This document shows positions 8,853 through 16,392 of a DNA stretch of 64,000 nucleotides, one piece after another (position 1 is the first letter of the stretch; each line of letters starts with the position of its first letter). Both the position numbers and the translations under genes were made by a program. The stretch lies in the NCBI RefSeq assembly GCF_000520815.1, contig NZ_ASRY01000319.1, forward strand, positions 17,563 through 81,562, in the 5' to 3' direction. This DNA is from Paenibacillus maysiensis (GTDB lineage: Bacteria > Bacillota > Bacilli > Paenibacillales > Paenibacillaceae). The notes beneath the pieces are model-generated. The model was not told where the DNA came from. It searched no databases and saw only the letters and a program-made list of their open reading frames with translations.

Positions 8853-9797
8853 ATGAACAAAACAGACCGCCTGCTAGCCATCTTGCTAGAGTTGCAGCGT
8901 AAGGATATTTTACGAGCCGAGGATTTGGCAGCCATATTCGAAACGAGTGTAAGAACCATCTATCGGGATATTCAGGCACTAAGCGAATCGGGTGTACCGA
9001 TTGTAGGCGCACCCGGCATTGGATATTCCCTGATGGAGGGATATTTTTTGCCCCCGGTGAGCTTTAGCGTGGGAGAAGCCGTGGCGTTGCTAATCGGGAC
9101 AGATTTTGTCGAACAAAAATTTGATGCAGATTACGGCATCAAGGCGCAGGCTTCTCGCAGAAAGATTGAAGCTATTTTACCGGAGAGTGTTCGCAGGGAA
9201 GTTTCCCGGGTGCGTACGACCATCAGACTGCTCGCGGTGGGTGAAGGGGCAAATCGTAGAGAGAAAACCTATTTGGAAACGCTGCGTCTCGCTGTATTGG
9301 AAAAACGAAAGGTACGGTTCGGCTACTCCAAAAGAATGCCAGAGTCTGACGGGAATCGTCGAAGTGTGCGTGTGGTCGCCCCCTATGGTCTTGTACTGAT
9401 TCGTGGTTCGTGGGTTTTGATTGGGCAGTGCGAATTGCGGCAGCAGTTCCGCCATTTCCGTTTGTCACGTATGAACGAGCTTATCGTGCTGGAGGACAGG
9501 TTTCAGTTGCCTGTCGATTTTAATTTGCAGAATTACAAGCAAACCGATGACCGTCATGTAAGTGTTCGCGTACTAGCCCGTTCAGATATCGCAGATAAAG
9601 TGAAGGAAGCGAACAATTTTTACATGGAGGCCATAGAGGAGCGTGTAGATGGATTGCATGTACTCTTCCGCGTTAGACAGCCGGAGGAATTACTGCAATG
9701 GATACTTGGATGGGGCGCGGATGTGGTCGTGCTGGAGCCTGAATCACTCCGGGACTGGGTACGTGCAGAAGCCGAAAAAATGTTGAAATGCTACTGA
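8853..9797 (+). CDS. WYL-domain transcriptional regulator (YafY/DeoR-like HTH)
   Basis: A 314-residue regulator. The N-terminal winged helix (MNKTDRLLAILLELQ... SVRTIYRDIQALSESGVPI) is the HTH_11 type of WYL regulators. The WYL region (VRVVAPYGLVLIRGSWVLIGQCELR ... FRHFRLSRM) follows and a WCX-like C-terminus ends the protein. WYL domains sense ligands, often nucleic-acid or small-molecule effectors. ATG 8853 replaces the longer frame from 8784, which runs back into the preceding terminator. The target is unknown; the following DinB-like gene is a candidate since it lies 66 nt downstream, although a terminator stands between. Confidence 0.85.
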   Translation: MNKTDRLLAILLELQRKDILRAEDLAAIFETSVRTIYRDIQALSESGVPIVGAPGIGYSLMEGYFLPPVSFSVGEAVALLIGTDFVEQKFDADYGIKAQASRRKIEAILPESVRREVSRVRTTIRLLAVGEGANRREKTYLETLRLAVLEKRKVRFGYSKRMPESDGNRRSVRVVAPYGLVLIRGSWVLIGQCELRQQFRHFRLSRMNELIVLEDRFQLPVDFNLQNYKQTDDRHVSVRVLARSDIADKVKEANNFYMEAIEERVDGLHVLFRVRQPEELLQWILGWGADVVVLEPESLRDWVRAEAEKMLKCY

Positions 9798-9821
9798 CAT
9801 AATGCTGTCAGTAGCATTTTT
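9789..9821 (+). terminator. Terminator overlapping the stop codon of the WYL regulator gene
   Basis: Perfect 11-bp stem TGCTACTGACA / TGTCAGTAGCA with a 6-nt loop and TTTTT. The upstream arm contains the TGA stop at 9795-9797. Confidence 0.88.
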
Positions 9822-9863
9822 GTATAGTAAAGCTACTTGAAGGAGAGGGGCAGTTACTAATAT

Positions 9864-10388
9864 ATGAATACAATAACCGAAACATTGCAGCGTTTTGAAG
9901 AAACGGCACAACACTATCTTCTTGAATTGGACAGCTTTAGCTTGGAGCAATTGCAGTACAAGCCACAGGAGGGCGAATGGTCACTTGGACAAATGTACCT
10001 TCATTTGGTGAATTCGGCTCTTTATATGCATCTTAAGAACATTGATCTTTGTCTAAAGCCAGATGGAGAGATAGGGGCTAAAACGGAGGCAGGAACGGCC
10101 ATTTTTGATCTGGGAGGCTTTCCGCCCGTGCGTATCCAGGTCCCGCCATCCCCACAATACACTCCCCCGCAACCAACTGGCAAAGAAGAAATTGTAGAGG
10201 GATTGAACGCGGTAATCCGCAAAATGAGAGAGCTTGAGCCGATCGTTGGGAAAACAACAGGGAAGTCTACCGTTTCTCATCCCAGATTCGGCGCGTTGAA
10301 TGCTGGAGAGTGGTTTACGCTCATCGAGATGCATTATCGCCATCATCTTTTGCAGAAGGAGCGCTTGAAGCACGCAATAGCCGATTAA
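9864..10388 (+). CDS. DinB/YfiT-like putative metalloenzyme
   Basis: A 174-residue four-helix-bundle protein. The DinB_2-type pattern is seen: EGEWSLGQMYLHLVNSA with His near 47-52, and the closing motif EWFTLIEMHYRHHLLQKERL with the metal-ligand histidines. The superfamily includes bacillithiol S-transferases and other thiol-dependent enzymes, so a detoxification role is possible. Its last 68 nt overlap the convergent crp-like gene. AGGAGAGGGG lies upstream of ATG. Confidence 0.75.
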   Translation: MNTITETLQRFEETAQHYLLELDSFSLEQLQYKPQEGEWSLGQMYLHLVNSALYMHLKNIDLCLKPDGEIGAKTEAGTAIFDLGGFPPVRIQVPPSPQYTPPQPTGKEEIVEGLNAVIRKMRELEPIVGKTTGKSTVSHPRFGALNAGEWFTLIEMHYRHHLLQKERLKHAIAD

Positions 10389-10857
10389 TCGTCTCCCGGC
10401 GCAGCCCGATGAATTGGCCGATTTCCTCCTGCGTCAGCACGTCCGTTAACGTGGCGGGTGCGATGTAGGAGTGGAACCAGCGTTGAAGCTTCCGAAGCTT
10501 CTCGGCAGGTGACACTTCGGTGAGCTGGTCGATTCGTTGCTGCATCATGCGCAATTTATCCTGTAGCTGCAAAGCGATAGCCCGACATTGAGACGGGTCT
10601 TGCTCCAGTACCAGATACCATTCCTTTTGCGACAGAACCTCAACCTCAGAGGTTACCAGCGCCACCGCTGTACCATAATAAGGATTGGGACTGATCAGGG
10701 AGTGGTGCGGGATGATTTCATCGGGCACAATCACATTAACTAAAATTTGCGAGCCGTCTTCATGGACTCGGATAATTTTTAACAGGCCGCTCTTTAAGTG
10801 ATATAGAGGGCCGGATTCCCCCTGCCGAAACAGGGTCTCGCCTTTGTGTAATATCAT
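10321..10857 (-). CDS. Crp/Fnr-family regulator with a shortened DNA-binding end
   Basis: An N-terminal cyclic-nucleotide-binding-like beta barrel (ILHKGETLFRQGESG, FRQGE motif) is followed by the dimerisation helix and a recognition helix (LTQEEIGQFIGLRRETINRLLR). After the helix the wing normally seen in Crp/Fnr proteins is replaced by a polar tail ASSAPSAKDDGDNASR, giving about 178 residues against the usual 220-230. The tail is encoded in the overlap with the convergent DinB-like gene. ATG 10857 has GGAGG upstream. It is the last gene of a tetR-SDR-crp unit. Confidence 0.78.
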   Translation of the reverse strand: MILHKGETLFRQGESGPLYHLKSGLLKIIRVHEDGSQILVNVIVPDEIIPHHSLISPNPYYGTAVALVTSEVEVLSQKEWYLVLEQDPSQCRAIALQLQDKLRMMQQRIDQLTEVSPAEKLRKLQRWFHSYIAPATLTDVLTQEEIGQFIGLRRETINRLLRASSAPSAKDDGDNASR

Positions 10858-10893
10858 GAGCGTGAACAGCCTCCATTTCATGTATTCCGTCTT

Positions 10894-11634
10894 TTAAATG
10901 AATCCGCCGTTGACGCGAATTGTCTGTCCGGTAACCCATTGTGATTTGGCGCTGACCAGGAACTCAATCACATCAGCGATATCTTCCGGTTCACCGAGAC
11001 GACCCATCGCATTCATTTTTTTCATGCCTTCGATCTGTTGCTCGGTTTTTCCTGCTTGAAAAAGCTCGGTGTTTACAGGACCGGGAGCCACAGCATTAAT
11101 CGTAATCTGCTTATTTCCGAACTCCTTGGCAAGCTGGCGGGTAAATTGCTCCACCGCGCCTTTCGTACCCGCGTATACGCTATAGGTCGGAAACATTTGT
11201 CCGATGACGGACGTAGACAGGTTCACAATTCTTCCGTAGTTTTCCATATATTTCATCGCTTGCTGACAGGCAAAGAAAGTCCCTTTTACATTCAGTGCGA
11301 ATTGTTTGTCAAAGTCAGCTTCGGTCACCTCAGCCAGAGGTTTGGTGATCATCAGCCCAGCGTTGTTAACCAGAATATCCACTTTGCCGAATTCAGCAAT
11401 CGTATTTGTAAATAATGCTTCAATATCACTCATCTTGCCCAGATCAGCGTGGAGCGCTATGGCTTTTCCGCCTTTTTGAATAATGCCCTCCACGACTTCT
11501 TTGGCTTTGTCCGGACTGCTGGCATAATTGATGACTACATTAGCACCCAGATCAGCCAGTTGCTCGGCAATAGCACGTCCAATTCCTCTGGAGGAACCGG
11601 TGATAATCGCTATTTTCCCGTCCAAATGTTTCAT
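10894..11634 (-). CDS. Short-chain dehydrogenase/reductase (3-oxoacyl-ACP reductase-like)
   Basis: Classical SDR of 246 residues: cofactor loop TGSSRGIGRA, NNAG at about 90, catalytic Ser in LSTSVIG, YxxxK as YAGTKGA, and PGPVNTE. It reduces carbonyl groups with NAD(P)H; the substrate is not evident. It lies 28 nt after a tetR gene on the same strand, and a Crp/Fnr-like gene follows after 36 nt, so the reductase is probably the target of the TetR protein. Confidence 0.9.
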   Translation of the reverse strand: MKHLDGKIAIITGSSRGIGRAIAEQLADLGANVVINYASSPDKAKEVVEGIIQKGGKAIALHADLGKMSDIEALFTNTIAEFGKVDILVNNAGLMITKPLAEVTEADFDKQFALNVKGTFFACQQAMKYMENYGRIVNLSTSVIGQMFPTYSVYAGTKGAVEQFTRQLAKEFGNKQITINAVAPGPVNTELFQAGKTEQQIEGMKKMNAMGRLGEPEDIADVIEFLVSAKSQWVTGQTIRVNGGFI

Positions 11635-11662
11635 AGGTATTTAACCCTCTTTCTATAATTTT

Positions 11663-12241
11663 TTAAGAGATTCCATTTTCTAAAAGAATCCACACATCCG
11701 AAAACTCCTGATCAATCGCAGGACTCTTCCATTCGTAAGCATGAGCGGGATGATGAAAACGGGCTGTGGCATAGAAAAGGGTACGCGCCAGTTGGGCTGG
11801 CTGATCCGATGTAATGTCCCCGTGTGCAATGATGTCAGCGAGCTGATTCACAATATGGGCGATATGCTGGTCGATTAAATCAGCGGCTTGCTCGGTGACC
11901 CGGGTATACATCTCGAACATTTCCTCGTCATCGCGGGCATAATACTGCTTGAGTTCGACCAAGGTCTGTATATATCGTTTTAAATGCGGCGTTCCCAGCA
12001 GGGATGAATCCTGACATACCTCCGTTAATGGAGCGATAATCTTATCATTCAGCCATTTTTCGGTCACGCCTTCGAGAAGCTCAGCTTTGCTTTTAAAGTG
12101 TCGGTAAATGGTGCCATGACTTACTCCTAATACTTTGGCAACATCGGTCACGGAGGTTTTGGCTACACCAAAACGTCTAAGTGTGTCTTCTGTAGCGATG
12201 AGAATCTGTTCCTTGGTTAAAATATCTGAGGATTTTTCCAT
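11663..12241 (-). CDS. TetR/AcrR-family regulator
   Basis: A 192-residue repressor. The N-terminal HTH is standard (TKEQILIATEDTLRRFG, TSVTDVAKVLGVSHGTIYRHFKSKAEL); the helical C-terminal domain would bind an inducer. It is first in the operon tetR-SDR-crp. The start ATG 12241 is the only in-frame start, yet its Shine-Dalgarno AAGGAGGTGA lies 27 nt upstream with a small hairpin between. The promoter overlaps a long perfect inverted repeat, consistent with autorepression. Confidence 0.9.
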   Translation of the reverse strand: MEKSSDILTKEQILIATEDTLRRFGVAKTSVTDVAKVLGVSHGTIYRHFKSKAELLEGVTEKWLNDKIIAPLTEVCQDSSLLGTPHLKRYIQTLVELKQYYARDDEEMFEMYTRVTEQAADLIDQHIAHIVNQLADIIAHGDITSDQPAQLARTLFYATARFHHPAHAYEWKSPAIDQEFSDVWILLENGIS

Positions 12242-12245
12242 AGAG

Positions 12246-12278
12246 ACACGGTCAAGCTGCCGTGTGAGTCACCTCCTT
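12246..12278 (-). promoter_or_regulatory. Unusual ribosome site: full Shine-Dalgarno, hairpin, then tetR start
   Basis: On the minus strand AAGGAGGTGA (complement of 12269-12278) is followed by the hairpin ACACGG / CCGTGT (12246-12251 and 12260-12265, 8-nt loop), then ATG at 12241. The linear gap is 27 nt, too long for initiation. With the hairpin folded out, the remaining spacer is 7 nt. Confidence 0.6.
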
Positions 12279-12284
12279 GAAGTC

Positions 12285-12342
12285 AGGATAACACAAAGAG
12301 AATCAAATGACAAATATTTGTTTTTGTCATTTGATTCTCTTT
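12285..12342 (-). promoter_or_regulatory. tetR promoter inside a 20-bp perfect inverted repeat (operator and/or gpx terminator)
   Basis: The repeat has perfect 20-bp arms at 12295-12314 and 12323-12342 with an 8-nt loop. On the minus strand a -35 TTGTCA (12308-12313), 17-bp spacer and -10 TATCCT (12285-12290) sit on its downstream arm. It may be the TetR operator, the terminator of the upstream peroxidase gene, or both. Confidence 0.6.
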
Positions 12343-12374
12343 TCTGAAATAATCCAAAGGAGTGAACGGAAAAA

Positions 12375-12920
12375 CTACAATAGCGATTCGATGACAGGAT
12401 CAATGGCACAGGGCTCCGTTGTTACTTCAAACCTTCCTTTTACATGGCCATCGCGATCGACCAAGAATTTAGAAAAATTCCACTTGATACCGTCGCCAGC
12501 GTATATTTCCGGATACTTATCCCGCAGGAAATCCTCCATCCATTGACCGTCCTTGGTCTGGGTATCGAAGCCTTGAAACGGTGCTTGTTGGGTCAGATAT
12601 TGAAATAAAGGATGAGGAGATGGGCCCCTTACATCCGTTTTCTCAAATAGCGGGAATGTTACTCCATGGTTAATTTGGCAGAATTCCTGAACCTCCGAAT
12701 GGCTACCCGGCTCTTTTTCATTGAATTGGTTACAAGGAAACGCAAGGATTTCAAAACCTTGTTCCCTCCGTCTTTCGTAGAGCTTCTGCAGATCAGCGAA
12801 TTGACGGGAAAAGCTACATTTGCTGGCTGTGTTTACGATGAGGAGAACTTTTCCTCTATACGTTGAGAATTCAATCGGTTCTCCGTAAATTGAGGTTGCT
12901 TGAAAATTATAAATGGACAT
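12375..12920 (-). CDS. Glutathione peroxidase-family thiol peroxidase (cysteine type)
   Basis: A 181-residue peroxidase. Active-site Cys35 lies in NTASKCSFSRQF (selenocysteine in animal enzymes, cysteine here); the partner Gln is in FPCNQFNEKEPG and the Trp/Asn in KWNFSKFLVDRDG. Bacterial members usually work with thioredoxin as reductant and reduce hydroperoxides in the cytoplasm. ATG 12920 (MSIYNF) is preferred over the upstream in-frame start. It is a single gene between two regulatory regions. Confidence 0.92.
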   Translation of the reverse strand: MSIYNFQATSIYGEPIEFSTYRGKVLLIVNTASKCSFSRQFADLQKLYERRREQGFEILAFPCNQFNEKEPGSHSEVQEFCQINHGVTFPLFEKTDVRGPSPHPLFQYLTQQAPFQGFDTQTKDGQWMEDFLRDKYPEIYAGDGIKWNFSKFLVDRDGHVKGRFEVTTEPCAIDPVIESLL

Positions 12921-13190
12921 GTTAGCGTTCCCCCTCACGGTATTTTTAATATATCATATATCCAAAGTTGCTATTGGTCTAATATATAATTGAAATCGAA
13001 CTTATAGGTATGTGCAATAATTACGCCGTGTAATGAACACTTTGCGCATCTCTCTCTTGAATCAAAGAAGGTAGGATAGGAGGGGTTTGCCTCTTTCATA
13101 GCAAACTGTGGCATTCGCCGTTACCAAGATAGAATATGGATGCATATTCATGTAATGCGTGCAAAAACCCAACAGAATAGAGGGATATTC

Positions 13191-13922
13191 GTGCCCATTG
13201 GAAAGATGATTCAATATAAGGAAATGCGACAACATCCCGTTTTATGTTCTCATTTGCCGGAAACCCGTTGGATTAGCAAGGCAAGGACTTTGCGCATGCT
13301 GGCTGCCTATCGGACGGTTTTCATTAAGCCCAATTACGGAAGCGGAGGGACTGGCATCATACGGGCAAAAAAGCTGGGGAGGAAGTATGAGATTCGTTGT
13401 GGCTCCAGTCGAAGAATTGTCAGATCCCAAGCGGTTAGGAGAGCGATCAGAACCTATCGGAGGCCTCATCGCCGTTATTTGGTACAGCAAGGACTTCGGT
13501 TAGCGAAGTACAAAGGCTCTATTTTTGACGCCAGAGTGTACATGCAGAAGCCGGAATCAGAATGGATCATTTCAGGGATAACCGGGCGTGTGGCAGCCCC
13601 ATCCAAAGTCGTGACCAATTACCGGAAAGGGGGACATGCGGCTCCGATATCCAAAGTGCTTTTAAGAGTTTTTAAAAATGACAGAACGAAAATGAGAAGT
13701 ACGCTGGATCAGATCATCGAACTTTCCAAAATCATTGCCGACACGATGGGGAAAAACCATTCGGTTCGCGAGTTGGGCATTGACTTGGCTATTGAGAAGA
13801 GCGGCCAGATCTGGATTATCGAGGCCAATCCGCACCCCGGACATATGCTGTTCACGCAACTCCCCAATCATAAGATGATTCGTAACATTTTGAAGAACAA
13901 GCGTCTGATTAAAAAACATTAG
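13191..13922 (+). CDS. YheC/YheD-like ATP-grasp ligase, paralogue of the gene at 3532
   Basis: GTG at 13191 opens VPIGKM, exactly matching the start of the first ligase; the longer open frame from 13140 is untranslated leader. The protein (243 residues) shares long identical blocks with the 3532 gene, including HPVL, HLPET, QGLRLAKY, VRELG and EANPHPGHMLFTQ, by eye well over half the residues. The ATP-grasp motifs IKPNYGSGGTG and GIDLAIEKSG...IIEANPHPG are intact. The 50 nt upstream (GGATGCATAT, GCAAAAACCC, AGAGGGAT) are also shared, so gene and control region were duplicated together. It stands alone, away from phosphonate genes. Confidence 0.85.
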   Translation: MPIGKMIQYKEMRQHPVLCSHLPETRWISKARTLRMLAAYRTVFIKPNYGSGGTGIIRAKKLGRKYEIRCGSSRRIVRSQAVRRAIRTYRRPHRRYLVQQGLRLAKYKGSIFDARVYMQKPESEWIISGITGRVAAPSKVVTNYRKGGHAAPISKVLLRVFKNDRTKMRSTLDQIIELSKIIADTMGKNHSVRELGIDLAIEKSGQIWIIEANPHPGHMLFTQLPNHKMIRNILKNKRLIKKH

Positions 13923-14016
13923 TATAGAGTTGCTCAAGCGCGTTGGAATCTCATTAATCAAAAACCAGTCGAAGCACATAAATAAAACAGATAAAGTGTT
14001 TAGAGTCTAGATTCGG

Positions 14017-14168
14017 AAAATAAAGTTGTAGACTAACCATTAATAAGCCGTTTCAGAACATCCTGGGTCTTTTACACAACGCCCGTCACACTTAAGAAAT
14101 CGCTCTATGCATACAACAAAAAATCTTCCGCATGGGCGCACCTCTGACGGAGTCTACAACTTTATTTT
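14017..14168. repeat. Small palindromic element bounded by 18-bp perfect inverted repeats
   Basis: AAAATAAAGTTGTAGACT (14017-14034) recurs as its exact reverse complement at 14151-14168, enclosing 116 bp with no convincing gene. The ends resemble those of a MITE or an eroded insertion sequence. A related motif occurs at 17397-17414 beside the IS1182 relic, and a weaker one near 13989. Confidence 0.6.
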
Positions 14169-14351
14169 TTAGAATAATCCCAGTTTGCAGTACGGACACC
14201 TTCTCCTAGATATCCAGTCTAATACTTTATTTTTTACTGATATCTATTTCAAATTCTCGTTATTCTCAAATAAAAAATGGTTAACGATGTGCATTTAATC
14301 GCGCAGCATCGCATGTTATAATAGCCTCACTAATGGAAGAAGAGGGGAAAA

Positions 14352-15554
14352 ATGAATAAAGAGACATTTGAAAAAAAGCTATTCTATTTGGATGGCCTTA
14401 GGGGCCTCGCGGCATTTGCCGTGGTTATTTCGCACTACATACAAGTATTTTATCCAGCTGCGTTAACTGGAAGATCGCAACAAGCTCATTTTGAATGGGA
14501 TATCTGGTACGGACATTCTCCGATTAATTTATTTTATAATGGACAATTTGCCGTTTGTTTGTTTTTTGTGCTAAGTGGTTATGTGCTCAGTGTCAAAATG
14601 TTTGAAAAAGAGCTCGATAGTGAGACCTTTCTAAAATTGTTGCATTCCAGCGCCCTACGAAGGTACATTCGGCTTGCCGTGCCGGCAGCGGTATCCGTAT
14701 TGCTTGTGTATCTAGCAATTATTACGAATGCCTTTTATCTCCAAGATATATGGGGAACAACATGGACGGATATGAAAAAGAACTATTACGCTTTAGATAC
14801 AAATATATATACCGTTATCAAGGCTGCTATTTTTGATCCGTTTTTCCATTTTGAAGCACATCCTTACAATCCAGTCCTTTGGACAATGAGCTATGAGCTA
14901 TTAGGTTCTTTTTTGATATTCGGTTTTCTTGCTTTATTTGGACGAGTAAAAAAAAGATGGATTGTGTATGTGGTCTTATCCATTGCTTTTATTCAAACCT
15001 ATTTTGTCGCTTTTTTGTGGGGAATGCTGCTTGCTGATTTGCTCAAGCACAAATGGGTCCAAAGTAAAATAATGAAAGTACTTGTGCTTTTAGTGGGGAT
15101 TTACTTAGGTTCGGCGCCTTATACTTCATTAATGGGGACTATGTATGAACCTATAGAAGTGTGGACAAAAAATATCAATGAATGGATTCAATTTGACATC
15201 GACCCACGACTTCTTGCACGAACCCTGGGTTCTGCTATGATTTTGTTTGCTCTGATTCGTTCAAAAGTGCTGCAGCATGTGTTTGGATGGAGACCTTTTG
15301 TTTATTTAGGACAGATTTCATTTTCCCTTTACCTCATTCATTTCACTTTCCTAAATACGTTCTCCGCGTTCCTGTTTAGTAAAGTAGTTCATTTTTTAAA
15401 TTATAATCTTGCCTATGCAATTACGTTTCTGGTTTCCATGGTGCCCTTATTTATTTTGTCGCATTATTATATGAAATATATTGATCAAAGTGCATTAAAA
15501 CTAGCTCGAAAAGTTGAAAAAAAGATGACCGCTTACAAAAAAACGCAGAGTTGA
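14352..15554 (+). CDS. Membrane acyltransferase, acyltransferase-3 family
   Basis: A 400-residue integral membrane protein with about ten hydrophobic helices. The family opening is seen: FYLDGLRGLAAFAVVISHYIQVF, with the catalytic-type His in ISHY, and a second motif FFVLSGYVLS. Such enzymes transfer acyl groups, often O-acetyl, onto exported polysaccharides, peptidoglycan or lipids. AGAGGGG precedes ATG. It stands alone with a terminator, beside a palindromic repeat, and is AT-richer than most of the window, which fits horizontal acquisition. Confidence 0.85.
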   Translation: MNKETFEKKLFYLDGLRGLAAFAVVISHYIQVFYPAALTGRSQQAHFEWDIWYGHSPINLFYNGQFAVCLFFVLSGYVLSVKMFEKELDSETFLKLLHSSALRRYIRLAVPAAVSVLLVYLAIITNAFYLQDIWGTTWTDMKKNYYALDTNIYTVIKAAIFDPFFHFEAHPYNPVLWTMSYELLGSFLIFGFLALFGRVKKRWIVYVVLSIAFIQTYFVAFLWGMLLADLLKHKWVQSKIMKVLVLLVGIYLGSAPYTSLMGTMYEPIEVWTKNINEWIQFDIDPRLLARTLGSAMILFALIRSKVLQHVFGWRPFVYLGQISFSLYLIHFTFLNTFSAFLFSKVVHFLNYNLAYAITFLVSMVPLFILSHYYMKYIDQSALKLARKVEKKMTAYKKTQS

Positions 15555-15576
15555 AACCAACAATACTGCGTTTTTT
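15538..15576 (+). terminator. Terminator of the acyltransferase gene
   Basis: AAAAAACGCAG / CTGCGTTTTTT stem with a 17-nt loop; the upstream arm overlaps the final codons and the stop codon lies in the loop. Confidence 0.8.
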
Positions 15577-15906
15577 GGTGGTAGATTACCTACTTTTGTA
15601 TGGAAACTACAGGAAAATCATTATAGAGACATAGAGGGAAATAGTAAAAATAAAGCTCATTCTAGACCTTCAGAGCAAAGAACTTCAAAAAAGCGATTCA
15701 ATGAGCGTGAACTTGTTGACAAGGATCTCGTCGAAAAATGTAGTCTCGTTTTTTAAGAGAATTTTTTTGAAAAAGTGGAAGTGAAATTAGATCCTAGCAC
15801 ATAAGGGAATAATGTCGTTAAATGTCGTATAATTGGTTATTTGGTAGAATATAACCTGTCATGTTATGATATTAGCGTAAAATTATAATTATATTGAGAG
15901 GAAGTT
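15577..15906. other. AT-rich stretch without a supported gene
   Basis: A frame without a start codon runs from about 15578 to a stop at 15754 and reads like a hydrophilic protein tail, but has no recognisable motif. The last 60 bp are the AT-rich promoter region of the secreted protein gene that follows. Confidence 0.4.
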
Positions 15907-16374
15907 ATGAGAATGACAAACAAATTTATGAAGATTATTGGTGTTAGTGCATTATCTATTTCTCTTATTACTGGGGTTGCTGGTGCTGTTTCGGCAAATG
16001 AAAATACAGCATCCAAAGAAGGAAATGAAGCCATTGGAATTTTTGCAATCCAAAACAATACGCTAGATTGGAATTTATCAAATAATACTACTGCAGACCC
16101 ATCTACTTCATGGACAGTACAGAGTGGATATCCACATATTAACATGTATGTAAAAAATACAGGGGCAAAATCTTTTAGAGTTGAAGTAAAGCATAATACT
16201 AAGGGTACAATCATCTTTAATAAAACTATTGCACCAGATGGAGTAGGAGTAAATTTCATAAATAATGATAGTAATCCACTTGTTCCTTCAGGTACTTACA
16301 CAGTGACTATTTACGGTGGATCAGGTGTGCCAAAAGGAACAGTTATACTTAAAGCTTCTAACACTCCTTGGTAA
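15907..16374 (+). CDS. Small secreted beta-rich protein
   Basis: A 155-residue protein with a clear signal peptide (MTNKFMKIIGVSALSISLI, cleavage near VSA-NE). The mature part is rich in Asn, Thr and beta-prone residues, with HINMYVKNTGAKSFRVEV and PSGTYTVTIYGGSG. This pattern recurs in the protein at 18305-18739 on the other strand, so the two are likely paralogues with an Ig-like sandwich. GAGAGGAAG precedes ATG. Function unknown; small secreted sandwich proteins may bind surfaces or act on competitors, but nothing here shows that. Confidence 0.75.
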   Translation: MRMTNKFMKIIGVSALSISLITGVAGAVSANENTASKEGNEAIGIFAIQNNTLDWNLSNNTTADPSTSWTVQSGYPHINMYVKNTGAKSFRVEVKHNTKGTIIFNKTIAPDGVGVNFINNDSNPLVPSGTYTVTIYGGSGVPKGTVILKASNTPW

Positions 16375-16392
16375 GCGTTATAATCTTGCAAT

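Noticed and set aside
15578..15754. Open frame of about 58 codons with hydrophilic composition after the acyltransferase terminator
   Set aside because: No start codon or ribosome site and no family match; could be a toxin or transposase tail but unsupported.
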